A stretch of DNA of 64,000 nt, from NCBI RefSeq assembly GCF_003336225.1, contig NZ_QPID01000006.1:168207-232206 (forward strand). The letters are read 5' to 3'. Position numbers and translations under genes: made by a program. Positions 52,371 through 62,176 of the stretch are shown in pieces. Origin of the DNA: Corallincola holothuriorum. GTDB taxonomy: Bacteria; Pseudomonadota; Gammaproteobacteria; Enterobacterales; Neiellaceae. A model generated the notes under the pieces. That model searched no databases, was not told the DNA's origin, and saw only the letters and a program-made list of their open reading frames with translations. Each line of letters begins with the position of its first letter. Within the stretch, counting starts at the first letter, position 1.

Positions 52371-53108
52371 ATGAGCGAGTTAACTATGGAAGATAATACT
52401 CAAGCGCCTGAGCCTGCTTCGTCAGTAAGCCAACCCGAGCAAAAAGGCTACGCGTTCGAGATGGTTGGTAAGCCAGACTACGGCTTTGTGACGGTACAAC
52501 TGCCCGCGGGCAACATGTTGAAAGTGGAAGCCTCAGCAATGGCGACCATGGACACTAATATGAAGATGAAAACCAAGATGCGTGGCGGCCTTAGCCGTTT
52601 GCTGACCAGTGAAAGCATCTTCATTAACGAATTCACCGCCGAAGGTGTGGATGGTGAAGTGGGTATTGCGCCGGGTACACCGGGCGATCTGTGTCATCAG
52701 TACCTGAACGACGACACCATCTATCTGCAAAACGGTGCATTTGTTGCGTGTGGCCCGGATATCGAGATTGAGAGCAAATGGCAGGGGCTGGTGAAAGGCT
52801 TCTTCTCTGGTGAAAGTCTGTTTTTGATCCGCGCGAAAGGCACTGGAGATCTGTTCTTCAACTCGTACGGTGCGGTGATCGAGATTGATGTTGAAGAAGA
52901 CTACGTCGTGGATACCGGCAACATCGTCGCCTTCACTGAAGGGCTGGAATACAAAGTCACCAAAGTGGGCGGCTATAAATCCCTGTTCTTCTCCGGAGAA
53001 GGTTTTGTCTGCCGTTTCAGCGGCAAAGGCAAAGTCTGGATCCAAACCCGTGGCGCCAGCGCTTTTGTCGGCTGGGCGCATTGGTTTAGGCCGGTAAATA
53101 AAAAATAA
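52371..53108 (+). CDS. AIM24-family protein, copy 3 (TIGR00266-like)
   Basis: This 245-residue protein starts 9 bases after copy 2 with AAGGAG ahead of the ATG. It has a Gln/Pro/Glu-rich leader (about residues 1-30) and then the AIM24 core: VTVQLPAGNMLKVEASAMAT, LLTSESIFINEFTAEG, YLQNGAFVACG, DVEEDYVVDTGNIVAF and FFSGEGFVCRFSGKGKVW. The leader is the main difference from copies 1 and 2. The three tandem copies with an M48 peptidase form one transcription unit that ends at a strong hairpin (53121). Confidence 0.92.
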   Translation: MSELTMEDNTQAPEPASSVSQPEQKGYAFEMVGKPDYGFVTVQLPAGNMLKVEASAMATMDTNMKMKTKMRGGLSRLLTSESIFINEFTAEGVDGEVGIAPGTPGDLCHQYLNDDTIYLQNGAFVACGPDIEIESKWQGLVKGFFSGESLFLIRAKGTGDLFFNSYGAVIEIDVEEDYVVDTGNIVAFTEGLEYKVTKVGGYKSLFFSGEGFVCRFSGKGKVWIQTRGASAFVGWAHWFRPVNKK

Positions 53109-53120
53109 CGTTGATTTTTT

Positions 53121-53152
53121 GCTGGCAAACAAACGATTGTTTGCCAGCGTCC
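53121..53152 (+). terminator. Hairpin terminator of the M48/AIM24 operon
   Basis: GCTGGCAAACAA (53121-53132) pairs perfectly with TTGTTTGCCAGC (53137-53148) around ACGA; a short T-rich stretch follows (GTCCGTTTTC). Confidence 0.82.
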
Positions 53153-53290
53153 GTTTTCTGTTCGTTTAGTACAATGACTATTTATTATCCTTGGCGAACA
53201 ATCGGCGGTGTATTGAGGCTGTGGTGACGGATCCTGCTAGAGTTGTATTGAGTTCCTGACTATTGGCTATCTAATAAACGGAAACAAGTT

Positions 53291-53707
53291 ATGAAATACC
53301 TTATTTTGTTACTAGCGAGTCTTACCAGCTTGGTTGCTTGCAAGAGCAATGACTTACCTGAAGGGGCTGAATGTGGTCGTGTTTCGATATTCATGAAACC
53401 GCCTGAACCACAGGGGTTATATCCTGTACAGATAGATCGTATTGACGACCGTGCGGTCGTTAAGTCGGGCGCATATGTATTGGAGCCTGGTGTTTATTTG
53501 GTAAAAACTTATGAAATCATCACTGATCCTAGGTTGAAGCTTCCCGGCAGGGATCGAGGGACTTCAAAACGTATTGAGATAAAGGTTGAAGCGAACAAGC
53601 GTTACCATGTTGCCGCAAAATTTATCCCCGAGAAAAGATACTCAAAGAGAAACGAGTATTGGGAACCCGTCGTTTGGCAGGTGACTGATGAACCTTGCGG
53701 TAGCTAG
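53291..53707 (+). CDS. Small unknown lipoprotein
   Basis: The 138-residue product has a lipoprotein signal (MKYLILLLASLTSLVAC) with lipid Cys17 and a mature domain of about 120 residues. The mature part is beta-rich, with VEANKRYHVAAKF resembling small carrier-like or PEGA-like proteins. Two further Cys (in GAECGR and DEPCGS) may form a disulfide. No family is recognised. It stands alone before the NYN nuclease gene, which converges on it through a shared hairpin. Confidence 0.72.
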   Translation: MKYLILLLASLTSLVACKSNDLPEGAECGRVSIFMKPPEPQGLYPVQIDRIDDRAVVKSGAYVLEPGVYLVKTYEIITDPRLKLPGRDRGTSKRIEIKVEANKRYHVAAKFIPEKRYSKRNEYWEPVVWQVTDEPCGS

Positions 53708-53732
53708 GTTCTATCGCTGAGTTTATTACGAC

Positions 53733-53760
53733 AACAAGGCCTACTTCAGTAGGTCTTGTT
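53733..53760. terminator. Convergent hairpin between lipoprotein and NYN genes
   Basis: AACAAGGCCTACT (53733-53745) and AGTAGGTCTTGTT (53748-53760) pair in 12 of 13 positions with one G-T pair. It overlaps the last codons of the NYN gene and can serve as a two-way terminator. Confidence 0.7.
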
Positions 53761-54214
53761 CTATTGGATGAAAATGGCTGGCAGAACGAATAAGGCTATT
53801 GGCCGTCAGTTCCTGCACACCGTAAACATGGGTGGTCACGCCGTACTTCTCCGTGATTTTTTGTAATAGCAGATCAAAATCTCCATCACCAGATAACAGT
53901 ATTACAGTATCTACCTGCTGTGCAATATCCATTATGTCGATGGTAATGCCAACATCCCAGTCACCCTTAGCCGAACCATCAGCGCGTTGAATAAATGGCT
54001 TAAGTTTTACCTCGAATCCGATATGGCGCAGGGCGTCCTGAAACTTCCTTTGTCCATCGTCTTGCCTGGCAATGGCGTACGCATTGGCCGTGACTATTTC
54101 ACCTTCATAACCGATCCGCTGCCACAGCTTGTGATAATCAAATTGGCGCCCAAAGGCCTGTCTGCAGGTGTAGTAAATATTTTGCACGTCGACGAACAAG
54201 GCTATTTTTTTCAA
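53741..54214 (-). CDS. NYN-domain (PIN-like) nuclease, LabA/DUF88 type
   Basis: This 157-residue protein begins at a TTG (KKIALFVDVQNIYYTC). Acidic residues typical of NYN/PIN domains are visible: Asp9 in LFVDVQN, Asp in KGDWDVGITIDIMD, and DGDFDLLLQKI. It probably cleaves RNA with metal ions in the cytoplasm. The family includes LabA-like proteins of unknown targets. The gene converges with the preceding lipoprotein gene and has no close partner. Confidence 0.87.
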   Translation of the reverse strand: MKKIALFVDVQNIYYTCRQAFGRQFDYHKLWQRIGYEGEIVTANAYAIARQDDGQRKFQDALRHIGFEVKLKPFIQRADGSAKGDWDVGITIDIMDIAQQVDTVILLSGDGDFDLLLQKITEKYGVTTHVYGVQELTANSLIRSASHFHPIEQDLLK

Positions 54215-54614
54215 GGTGTATTCCGTAGTGGGGGGATCGGCTGATTGCCAACTCTAAGAGGGCATGGTCAATGCTTTTCACTATAAGCGCTTTGATGCCT
54301 ATTTTCATACTTATTGCGCAATATCATGCTCATTTTCGTCGCGTTTAGTTGTTGCCTTGGTCAGTGTCTGTCCGGTTTTAACTATTGTTGCTAGCTTGCT
54401 TGAAGCAGGTCAATTTGTAGGCAAGAAAACTCTCTGCTCGTGAGCTAGGCTAGAGATAAGTAATGACTGGTCGTGCCACCAGACGATGTGAATGGGTCGT
54501 TGGCTACAGCTCCTTGCCATGGGTAGCCCAATTCAAAGCGCTTTACCATTCATGCAATTAACTCGTACTACTTCTGTGTCATGACCTGATGGATCTCCAT
54601 GTGTGGAGGATGTG
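54215..54614. other. Intergenic region ahead of the synthetase-PDH-ACP operon
   Basis: This 400-base gap must carry the promoter of the five-gene operon. No clear -35/-10 pair was recognised. The ribosome site GGAGG (54605-54609) falls within a small stem-loop, CTCCA-TGTG-TGGAG (54595-54608), so translation might be tuned; this stem is short and weak. Confidence 0.4.
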
Positions 54615-56369
54615 ATGGATATTGAACAGATAAGTAAGTCAGGTCATCGCAAGGGACAATATAACCTGAACGACTATGGTACCCGTTATGCGCAGTTTTC
54701 CTGGCAACAAGCAGAACAGATGCTTAAGGGATTGCCCGGCGGCATTAATATCGCTTATGAGGCTGCAGATCGCCATGTCGATGAAGGATTTGGTCAGCAA
54801 ACGGCTATCCGTTGGTTAAGTAAATCCGGACAAAACAGGGATATCAGTTACCAGCAGCTAGCAGAGCAATCCGCTCGCTTTGCTAGCGTGCTAGAGCGGT
54901 TAAATATCGTAGTGGGCGATACCGTATTTGGCCTTTGTGGCCGGGTTCCGCAACTCTATTTCGCTGTGTTAGGTTCGCTCAGATTTGGGGCTGTCTTTTC
55001 ACCGCTGTTTTCTGCCTTTGGCCCTGAGCCTGTTCGTGCCCGCATGGAGATAGGTAAAGCTCGGGTGTTGGTGACCAGCCATGCACTGTACAAGAAGAAA
55101 GTGCAGCCTTGGCGAGAGCAAATGCCGGGACTGAGGCATGTGTTGCTGTACGGGATTAAAGGCGAACTGCCTGAGAACTGTATTGATCTTGATGGTGCCA
55201 TGGTTGAGGCTGCTCCCGATTTTCCGGTGAGAGCCTTCGACCATGAACAGCTGGCTTTACTGCATTTCACCTCTGGCACCACAGGTAAACCGAAAGGGGT
55301 GATGCATGTTCACGGTGCCGTCGCTTACCATAGAATATCCGGCTATTTTGCCCTCGACTTGCGAGCTGACGACGTTTTCTGGTGTACCGCCGATCCCGGC
55401 TGGGTAACTGGTACGTCGTACGGCATTATTTCTCCCCTTTGTAATCGCACTACCTTGATCGTTGATGAGCAGGAATTTGACCCTGAACACTGGTATCAAG
55501 TGTTGGCTGAGCAGAAAGTGAATATCTGGTACACCGCGCCGACGGCCATTCGCATGTTGATGAAGGCCGGTGGCGAACTGATTAAGCATCACGATCTATC
55601 TGCGTTACGCTTTATGGCCTCAGTAGGTGAGCCGCTTAATCCTGAAGCGGTACGCTGGAGTCAGCAGGTGTTTGGTATGCCATTCCACGACAATTGGTGG
55701 CAGAGCGAAACTGGCGGCATCATGATCGCTAATTTCGCTTCTGAGCCAGTGCGCCCAGGATCCATGGGGCGGCCGATGCCGGGGATCACGGCTGCCATTG
55801 TTGCCCGGCAAGATGATGGTCACATTACGCCCATTGTTGCCAATAATCAGGTAGGAGAATTAGCCCTGAAACCCGGCTGGCCATCGATGTTCCGTGGCTA
55901 CCTTAATGAGCAGGCGCGTTATGAGAAGTGCTTTGTTGATGATTGGTATTTGTCCGGTGATCTAGCGATGCGTGATGACGATGGCTATTACTGGTTTGTC
56001 GGTCGCGCCGATGACGTGATCAAATCTTCCGGTCATCTGATTGGCCCCTTTGAGGTGGAGAGTGTGTTGATGGAGCACCCTGCGGTTGCAGAGGTGGGCG
56101 TCATCGGGGTGCCCGATGAAACGGCAGGGGCGTTGGTAAAAGCCTACGTGGCATTGAAGCCAGGCAATGAACCCGACAATGATTTGAAACAAGCCTTGAT
56201 GGCGCATGCCCGAAAACGCTTGGGCGCAGCCGTTGCACCCCGTGAAATACTGTTTCGTCAGAACCTTCCCAAAACACGTAGCGGCAAGATAATGCGGCGC
56301 TTACTTAAAGCCCGGGAGCTGGGATTACCTGAGGGTGATATTTCAACCTTAGAGAGTGATGAATCATGA
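54615..56369 (+). CDS. Acyl/acetyl-CoA synthetase (AMP-forming)
   Basis: The protein has about 584 residues from the ATG at 54615 (GGAGG five bases upstream; a GTG at 54603 is in frame). ANL-superfamily motifs are clear: [17 protein letters not shown] (about residues 219-234), [42 protein letters not shown], and the catalytic Lys558 in [10 protein letters not shown]. It resembles acetate-CoA ligases (AcsA-like). It activates an acid as an acyl-AMP and then thioesterifies it. The next gene overlaps its stop by 4 bases (56366-56369), and E1, E2 and an acyl carrier protein follow. Its role is probably to load or recycle the acyl unit that passes through the E2 lipoyl arm to the ACP; this is inferred. 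Confidence 0.93.
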   Translation: MDIEQISKSGHRKGQYNLNDYGTRYAQFSWQQAEQMLKGLPGGINIAYEAADRHVDEGFGQQTAIRWLSKSGQNRDISYQQLAEQSARFASVLERLNIVVGDTVFGLCGRVPQLYFAVLGSLRFGAVFSPLFSAFGPEPVRARMEIGKARVLVTSHALYKKKVQPWREQMPGLRHVLLYGIKGELPENCIDLDGAMVEAAPDFPVRAFDHEQLALLHFTSGTTGKPKGVMHVHGAVAYHRISGYFALDLRADDVFWCTADPGWVTGTSYGIISPLCNRTTLIVDEQEFDPEHWYQVLAEQKVNIWYTAPTAIRMLMKAGGELIKHHDLSALRFMASVGEPLNPEAVRWSQQVFGMPFHDNWWQSETGGIMIANFASEPVRPGSMGRPMPGITAAIVARQDDGHITPIVANNQVGELALKPGWPSMFRGYLNEQARYEKCFVDDWYLSGDLAMRDDDGYYWFVGRADDVIKSSGHLIGPFEVESVLMEHPAVAEVGVIGVPDETAGALVKAYVALKPGNEPDNDLKQALMAHARKRLGAAVAPREILFRQNLPKTRSGKIMRRLLKARELGLPEGDISTLESDES

Positions 56370-57370
56370 GCAATGGCAAGCTACATATCAGCACGCCACA
56401 TTTGTTGTTCTTGTTGCAGCAAATGATCCGCATTCGGCGTTTTGAAGAGCGCTGCTCGGTACTTTATCAGCAACAAAAAATCCGCGGCTTTCTTCATCTT
56501 TATGATGGTGAAGAGGCGATCGCAGTGGGCGTAATGCAAGCGCTAATGCCCGCCGATGCGGTGGTGGCTACCTATCGGGAGCATGGTCATGCACTGGCTC
56601 GTGGTGTGGAGATGAATGCGGTGATGGCAGAGATGTACGGCAAGGTAACAGGCTGCAGTGGCGGCCGCGGTGGTTCAATGCACCTATTCGACGTTAAAAA
56701 TCGTTTTTATGGTGGTAATGCCATCGTAGCAGGTGGTTTGCCCATTGCCGTTGGCTTGGCGTTAGCAGATAAGCTTTGCGGTAGAAATCAGATAACCGCG
56801 TGCTTTTTTGGCGAGGGCGCGGTGGCGGAAGGTGAATTCCATGAAAGCTTGAACCTGGCGACCTTGTGGGATCTGCCTGTGCTGTTTATTTGCGAGAACA
56901 ATCGCTATGCCATGGGGACGCCGCTGGCCATTGAGGAGTCGGAACCGAATATCTATCGTAAAGCGGCCAGCTATGGTTTAACGGCTCAGGTGGTTGATGG
57001 CATGAACGTGGTGGATGTGGAAGCCGCTGCCAAGGTGGCTTGCAATGCGATCCGGAATACCGGTTTGCCGCAGTTTATTGAGTGTCAAACCTACCGTTTT
57101 AAAGGCCACTCGATGTTCGATACTCAGTTATATCGCGATAGTGATGAGGTTGCTGAGTGGCGCGCAAAAGGCCCGATCGTGCAGTTACGAGAATGGTTGA
57201 TGGCGAATCATCTGATTGAGCAAGCGCAAGTCAGTGAGTTGGAGCAAGCGGTAGATAAAGAGATTGAACGGGCGGTAGAAGCTGCAGAGGCGGCAGGTTG
57301 GGAGCCAGAAACAGATTTAATGCGCCATGTTTATACCCCTCACGATACGTCTAAACCAGAGGGGAGGTAG
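56366..57370 (+). CDS. Thiamine-diphosphate dehydrogenase E1 subunit alpha
   Basis: This 334-residue protein is typical of heterotetrameric pyruvate/acetoin/branched-chain 2-oxoacid dehydrogenase alpha subunits. It shows [33 protein letters not shown], and the thiamine diphosphate motif from GEG (residue 149) to ENN (residue 179). The first position is GEG rather than the usual GDG. It pairs with the beta subunit to decarboxylate a 2-oxoacid and hand the acyl group to lipoyl-E2. The 4-base overlap with the synthetase and the 5-base gap to the beta gene show tight coupling. The substrate is not deducible. Confidence 0.94.
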   Translation: MSNGKLHISTPHLLFLLQQMIRIRRFEERCSVLYQQQKIRGFLHLYDGEEAIAVGVMQALMPADAVVATYREHGHALARGVEMNAVMAEMYGKVTGCSGGRGGSMHLFDVKNRFYGGNAIVAGGLPIAVGLALADKLCGRNQITACFFGEGAVAEGEFHESLNLATLWDLPVLFICENNRYAMGTPLAIEESEPNIYRKAASYGLTAQVVDGMNVVDVEAAAKVACNAIRNTGLPQFIECQTYRFKGHSMFDTQLYRDSDEVAEWRAKGPIVQLREWLMANHLIEQAQVSELEQAVDKEIERAVEAAEAAGWEPETDLMRHVYTPHDTSKPEGR

Positions 57371-57375
57371 CGCTA

Positions 57376-58350
57376 ATGGCAACGTTAAGTTTTCGCAGCG
57401 CAATTCATGATGCCATGGTTGAGGCGATGCTTGCTGATCCTCGCGTTTTTTTGATGGGCGAAGATGTCGGGCGTTATGGCGGGTGTTATGCCGTTTCAAA
57501 AGGGATGTTCGACCAATTTGGTGCGGAACGGGTGATCGATACGCCGCTGGCTGAGTCGGGTTTTGTAGGTGCAGGGATCGGCGCTGCTATTGGCGGAATG
57601 CGGCCTATTGTTGAAGTGATGACGGTGAATTTCAGCTTGCTAGCCTTGGATCAGATAGTTAATAACGCAGCGACATTGAGGCATATGTCGGGGGGACAGA
57701 TCAGTGTCCCCATTGTTATTCGTATGGCCTGTGGTGCGGGGAAGCAGCTGGCCGCACAGCACTCTCACAGCTTTGAGGGGTGGTATGCCCATATTCCCGG
57801 TTTGAAGGTGATCTATCCCGGTACAGTTGCCGATGCCCGATACATGTTGCAGATGGCAATTGCCGATCCTGATCCTGTGATCATGTTTGAACATGTGATG
57901 CTTTATAACCAAGAAGAAACCCTCTGTGAAAGCGATACGATTGCACCGATGGAGCAGGCAGTGGTGCGCCGCGATGGGCATGATCTGACGATCATTACAT
58001 GGGGCGCAAATTTAGCGAAGAGCATGGATGCCGCTGAGCAGTTGGCTGACGTCGGTATTGACACACTGGTGTTGGATCTTCGCTGCTTGCGTCCGCTAGA
58101 TGTTGATGCATTGCTTGCTGCAGTGACCAAGACGCACAAGGTACTGATCGTCGACGAATCATGGAAAAGCGGAGGCATGGCGGCGGAGATATCAGCATTG
58201 ATTGGCGAACAGGGCTTTTGGTCGCTGGATGCGCCCATTACCAGAGTTTGTAGTGCGGAGGTGCCTATTCCTTATCCGGCGCACCTCGAAATGGCGGCGT
58301 TACCTCAGGTTAGCGCTATCGTTGCTGCGGCTCGGCAACTAGTAGCGTGA
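57376..58350 (+). CDS. Thiamine-diphosphate dehydrogenase E1 subunit beta
   Basis: This 324-residue protein has the beta-subunit marks: [18 protein letters not shown] (E1 beta Glu), [42 protein letters not shown], and the C-terminal [20 protein letters not shown] with PIPYPAHLE. It completes the alpha2-beta2 decarboxylase that uses thiamine diphosphate. It follows the alpha gene by 5 bases and is followed after 15 bases by E2. The closest relatives are pyruvate or acetoin dehydrogenases. The gene for E3 (dihydrolipoamide dehydrogenase) is missing here. Confidence 0.94.
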   Translation: MATLSFRSAIHDAMVEAMLADPRVFLMGEDVGRYGGCYAVSKGMFDQFGAERVIDTPLAESGFVGAGIGAAIGGMRPIVEVMTVNFSLLALDQIVNNAATLRHMSGGQISVPIVIRMACGAGKQLAAQHSHSFEGWYAHIPGLKVIYPGTVADARYMLQMAIADPDPVIMFEHVMLYNQEETLCESDTIAPMEQAVVRRDGHDLTIITWGANLAKSMDAAEQLADVGIDTLVLDLRCLRPLDVDALLAAVTKTHKVLIVDESWKSGGMAAEISALIGEQGFWSLDAPITRVCSAEVPIPYPAHLEMAALPQVSAIVAAARQLVA

Positions 58351-58365
58351 TGGAGGGATGATCTG

Positions 58366-59592
58366 ATGAAAGAGATCACCATGCCTTCATTTGGCTCAGA
58401 TATGGAGCAGGGCGTATTGACCGAATGGCTGGTTCAAGTCGGTGATACGGTGAAAAGAGGCGATCCTATCGCTGTGATTGAGACCCACAAGGGAGCGATA
58501 GAGCTGGATGCATACGATGAGGGGTGTATCTCTGAACTGCTAATTAAGGTTGGCCAGAAAACGCCCGTTGGCCAACCAATCGCGCAGCTTTCACAGTTAA
58601 ATGATGAAGCGGATCTCGCTGTTATATCGGCTCAAAGAAGTGCAACAGAGTTAAACGATTTGCCTGGTTCATCTGTCGCGAATAAAGGGAAACAAGCAGC
58701 TTCGCAAAGCCCTTCTCAACCGAGAGGGAGCGCTTCAGGTGATAAAACGTCTGTCTTTTATCTTGCTTCTCCTGCTGCCAGAGAGCTGGCTCAGCAGCAT
58801 AATATGCCATTATCCGCAGTGGCTGGTTCAGGCCCTGATGGAGCGATCCGGTTGGTGGATGTTCAAGCGGCTCTCGTGGAGAAACCGAAGCCGGCTCAGA
58901 ATCCTTCTCGTAGTGGTTTTGATCCGCAACAGATGCGTGACGCCATTGCTGCGACTGTAACGCGATCAAAACAGCAGATCCCTCACTACTATTTAAGCCA
59001 CACACTGGATATAACTCTATTGGAGCAACACCTTTCTCTGCTGAACGGCGAGCGTGAACCGTTGCAACGCATCTTATTGATTGCGCCGCTGTTGCGTGTC
59101 ATTGCGCGAAGCCTGGTGAAGTATCCGCAGTTAAATGGGCATTATTTGCAGCGCTTTGCTCCGTCCGAAACTATCGATATCGCCAATGCGGTCAACCTGC
59201 GAGGTGGAGGTTTAGTGATGCCTGTGCTTCGTGATGTTGACCACTTAAGTGTCGACGGACTGATGCAGCAGCTACAAGCTTTGGTAGAGCGCGCGAAGCA
59301 GGGCACGCTGAAATTCTCTGATCTCGATGCTCCTAGTTTTACTGTGTCTAATATTGGTGATCGTGGTGTCGAAGCGATGTGGGGCGTTATTTACCCGCCG
59401 CAAGTGGCGATTGTTGGTTTGGGTTGTCCCAGAGAGGCCGTTGTTGTTGAACAGGGGAAGGTCGTGATCCGACGGGTGATGACAGTAACACTGTCGGCAG
59501 ACCATAGAGTGACAGATGGCCATTACGGTAGTCGGTTTTTAACCGAACTTAATAAACGTTTGCAGAAACCGGAGGCGTTATGGAACGCATAA
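58366..59592 (+). CDS. Lipoyl-domain E2 acyltransferase
   Basis: This 408-residue protein has one lipoyl domain (about residues 1-77) with lipoyl Lys42 in IETHKGAIELDA. A peripheral subunit-binding domain (about residues 131-170: YLASPAARELAQQHNMP, SGPDGAIRLVD) and a catalytic domain (about 190-408) follow. The active site is His380 with Asp384 in SADHRVTDG. E2 takes the acyl group from E1 through its lipoyl arm and normally passes it to CoA. Here the ACP gene overlaps the stop by 13 bases, so transfer to a carrier protein is an attractive idea. No E3 gene is present to reoxidise the dihydrolipoyl. Confidence 0.94.
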   Translation: MKEITMPSFGSDMEQGVLTEWLVQVGDTVKRGDPIAVIETHKGAIELDAYDEGCISELLIKVGQKTPVGQPIAQLSQLNDEADLAVISAQRSATELNDLPGSSVANKGKQAASQSPSQPRGSASGDKTSVFYLASPAARELAQQHNMPLSAVAGSGPDGAIRLVDVQAALVEKPKPAQNPSRSGFDPQQMRDAIAATVTRSKQQIPHYYLSHTLDITLLEQHLSLLNGEREPLQRILLIAPLLRVIARSLVKYPQLNGHYLQRFAPSETIDIANAVNLRGGGLVMPVLRDVDHLSVDGLMQQLQALVERAKQGTLKFSDLDAPSFTVSNIGDRGVEAMWGVIYPPQVAIVGLGCPREAVVVEQGKVVIRRVMTVTLSADHRVTDGHYGSRFLTELNKRLQKPEALWNA

Positions 59593-59825
59593 AACTAAGG
59601 GACATGGTGATTGAAGAGCTAGTGAATATAGCCCCAGATGTTGAACCCGATGATGTGCCCGATGATGAAGATTTAAGGGATGCATTGGATCTAGATTCGA
59701 TGGATTTTATGCGCTTAGTTGCTGCGGTGAATCTACGCACCGGGATCACTATCCCTGAAGCTGACTATCGCCAGGTGCTAGAGCTGGGCCAGATGCTCGA
59801 CTATCTTCTGACCAGGATGAGATAG
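59580..59825 (+). CDS. Acyl carrier protein in the PDH-like operon
   Basis: This 81-residue acidic protein has the phosphopantetheine site Ser40 in ALDLDSMDFMRLV and the four-helix pattern of type II acyl carrier proteins. It is too acidic and helical to be anything else of this size. Its start overlaps the E2 gene by 13 bases, which points to translational coupling and an equimolar role. In an operon with synthetase, E1 and E2, it is the probable acyl acceptor; loading by a pantetheinyl transferase elsewhere is assumed. It is distinct from the housekeeping acpP, which sits with fab genes. Confidence 0.92.
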   Translation: MERIKLRDMVIEELVNIAPDVEPDDVPDDEDLRDALDLDSMDFMRLVAAVNLRTGITIPEADYRQVLELGQMLDYLLTRMR

Positions 59826-60053
59826 CGCCAGCATTCGTGGCTTATAATTAAACAATAGCTACAATTTGCAGACGCTATTTGTGAGCTAGGTATTAATCCT
59901 GACGGTAAAACACGCTCACAGTTCTCACATTTTTCACCATGAAATATAACCTTTCATTGAGTGTGTTAGATTGTGATCAAGAGCAGTGACTGGATGTCCA
60001 AGAAAATTAAGGGACCGTGCTTGTTTCGATACTAATTCAGAGAAGGTTTTGCC

Positions 60054-61643
60054 GTGCGTTTGAACAACCCTGTCACTCAAAAAGAGTTTAATTACCCTGA
60101 TAGCGCCAATATCCTTTCCACTACCCATTTAGACTCAACGATTAAATATGTTAACGCGGATTTTATTGAAACCAGTGGTTTTGATAAACGAGAGCTGTTG
60201 GGCCAACCGCACAACATGATCCGCCACCCAGATATGCCGTCCCAAGCTTTTGCTGAAATGTGGCAACGGCTGAAATCCGGTGAATCATGGATGGGTTTGG
60301 TTAAAAATCGTCGTAAAAATGGTGATCACTATTGGGTTGATGCTTACGCAACACCTATTAAGCGCGATGGAAAAACCGAAGAATACCAGTCTGTTAGAGT
60401 CAAACCTAAAGCAAGTTGGGTGGCTCGTGCTGAGTCATTGTATGCCAAGCTACGTGGTGGTGACGAAACACCGAAAGAGTTAAACGCTGGCTTTTCTATT
60501 GCGACCAAATTTCAGCTTTCTCTCGTTGTTGCCGCAGCGATTGCCGGTGGTATTGGCTGCCAATTGACTGAAGCCGGTGCGGCTTGGGGAATTGCTGGTA
60601 TTGGCTTGGTGATCTCCTCTTTACTTTATCATTGGTCACACGGCTCTCTATTTCAGTTGGCGAAGCAGGGGAAGGAGTATGCCAATGACCCATTGGCCAG
60701 GTATGTTTATACCGGTCGCCAGGATGAGGTCGGACAGATCCAACTGATGTTGAAAACGCTGCAATCCGAACCTGTGGCGATGGCGGGCAGTCTGAATGAT
60801 TATTCCATTAGCCTGATGCGAGCATCCCGTAAAATGGAAGAGAGCTTAGGTGCGACCATCGCTGATATTCAGGGACAACATAGTGAAACCGATCAGGTTG
60901 CAACAGCGGTAGAACAGATGAGCGCCAGCATCCATGAAGTTGCGAGTAATGCGCAATCAACCGCGTCTTCGGCTCAGGAAGCTGATACCAAAGTGAAAGA
61001 GGGGGCTGCGCTCGTATCCGATACTGTATCCAGTATTCAGACCCTCTCTGGGGAGATCGAGAATACCGCTGGTTTGGTCGATGCCTTAGCGAAAGAGAGT
61101 GAAAATATCGGCTCTGTGGTTGATGTTATCCGAGCTATTGCTGAACAAACCAACTTGTTGGCGCTTAACGCCGCGATTGAGGCTGCCCGTGCCGGTGAGC
61201 AAGGGCGGGGGTTTGCGGTTGTTGCTGATGAAGTGCGTACCTTAGCGAATCGTACTCATAACTCTACTGAAGAGATTATGCAGATGATCACTCGCCTGCA
61301 GAGTGAAGCGAAAAGCTCTGCAGAAGCGATGATGGCGGCGCAAGCCCGTGCCAACAGCAGTGTGGAATCTGCACATCTCGCAGAAGAAAACATGGAAGCG
61401 GTGAGCATTGCGGTGACCCAAATTAATGACATGAATCTGCAAATTGCCACGGCCGTTGAAGAACAAAGTTCGGTGGCGCAGGAAGTCAGTAGAAATATTA
61501 GCAATATGAAGTCGATTGCCGATGAGGTGCTGACCGAAGCAGAGGAAAGCAGTTCCGCTTGTAGCGAAGTGGGAGAGTTGGCGACAAACATGCAGAAGTT
61601 AGCTGCACAGTATTGGGACAACAAGCGAGATTTAGTAAGTTAA
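60054..61643 (+). CDS. PAS-type methyl-accepting chemotaxis protein (Aer-like)
   Basis: The 529-residue protein starts at GTG with AGAAGG seven bases upstream. An N-terminal PAS domain (about residues 15-115: [43 protein letters not shown]) resembles Aer and binds FAD or similar to sense redox. A hydrophobic hairpin (about 150-185) anchors it, and a methyl-accepting signalling domain follows with the tip [21 protein letters not shown]. Such receptors feed CheA/CheW and give energy taxis. The gene is single, with a terminator at 61677. Confidence 0.93.
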   Translation: MRLNNPVTQKEFNYPDSANILSTTHLDSTIKYVNADFIETSGFDKRELLGQPHNMIRHPDMPSQAFAEMWQRLKSGESWMGLVKNRRKNGDHYWVDAYATPIKRDGKTEEYQSVRVKPKASWVARAESLYAKLRGGDETPKELNAGFSIATKFQLSLVVAAAIAGGIGCQLTEAGAAWGIAGIGLVISSLLYHWSHGSLFQLAKQGKEYANDPLARYVYTGRQDEVGQIQLMLKTLQSEPVAMAGSLNDYSISLMRASRKMEESLGATIADIQGQHSETDQVATAVEQMSASIHEVASNAQSTASSAQEADTKVKEGAALVSDTVSSIQTLSGEIENTAGLVDALAKESENIGSVVDVIRAIAEQTNLLALNAAIEAARAGEQGRGFAVVADEVRTLANRTHNSTEEIMQMITRLQSEAKSSAEAMMAAQARANSSVESAHLAEENMEAVSIAVTQINDMNLQIATAVEEQSSVAQEVSRNISNMKSIADEVLTEAEESSSACSEVGELATNMQKLAAQYWDNKRDLVS

Positions 61644-61676
61644 AGTGTTGCAAGCTTGAACTCCTGCATTTATTCG

Positions 61677-61710
61677 GAAACGCCTCTATAGATATAGAGG
61701 CGTTTCTTTT
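61677..61710 (+). terminator. Terminator of the chemoreceptor gene
   Basis: GAAACGCCTCTA (61677-61688) and TAGAGGCGTTTC (61695-61706) are perfectly complementary around a 6-base loop and followed by TTTT. Confidence 0.93.
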
Positions 61711-61777
61711 ATATGGGGTGGTGAACTGAGCTAAGCTAACTTTACTAGTTTCATACCTCATGGAAAGGAATTCTCTT

Positions 61778-62176
61778 ATGTCTGCGATCTCTGATCTAGA
61801 TACTTTACTAAAAGCCCTGTCTCCTTCACTGAGCGGTGTCGAATATGTGTTTTGCCATGTCGGTGATGCCGCTTATGGTGACTATGCAGATCTGTTTCCT
61901 GTTGCGACCTTTCGAGAAAAAGAGGGGCTTACCTTAGTTATTACCAAAACAGAAGCCGACGTTGCCGAGATGGGGTATCAGGGGGTGTTCCGGTGTATCA
62001 CTCTTGATGTGCATTCAAGCCTGGAAGCTGTCGGTTTAACCGCTGTGGTATCAAGTAAACTTGCTGAGCAGGGGATCAGCGCCAACGTCATCGCCGCTTA
62101 CTATCATGACCATGTGTTTGTGCCCGTAGATAGAGCAGATGACGCATTAGCCATTCTGAACAAACTTACCACATAA
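61778..62176 (+). CDS. ACT-domain protein (COG3602-like)
   Basis: The protein has about 132 residues from the ATG at 61778 (AAGGA eight bases upstream; an in-frame ATG at 61760 has no site). The two-part ACT layout is present: an N-terminal helix-strand (SAISDLDTLLKAL, YVFCHVGDA) and a C-terminal VGLTAVVSSKLAEQGISANV, then HDHVFVPV. ACT proteins of this group bind small effectors such as amino acids and are often annotated as uncharacterised ACT-domain proteins. No catalytic domain is attached. It stands alone between the chemoreceptor and the nuclease/ATPase pair. Confidence 0.85.
   Translation: MSAISDLDTLLKALSPSLSGVEYVFCHVGDAAYGDYADLFPVATFREKEGLTLVITKTEADVAEMGYQGVFRCITLDVHSSLEAVGLTAVVSSKLAEQGISANVIAAYYHDHVFVPVDRADDALAILNKLTT

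Noticed and set aside
54615-59825. Calling the operon the housekeeping pyruvate dehydrogenase (aceEF-lpd)
   Set aside because: Gammaproteobacterial PDH uses a single-chain E1 (AceE) and an lpd partner. This operon has a two-chain E1, a synthetase and an ACP, and no E3.
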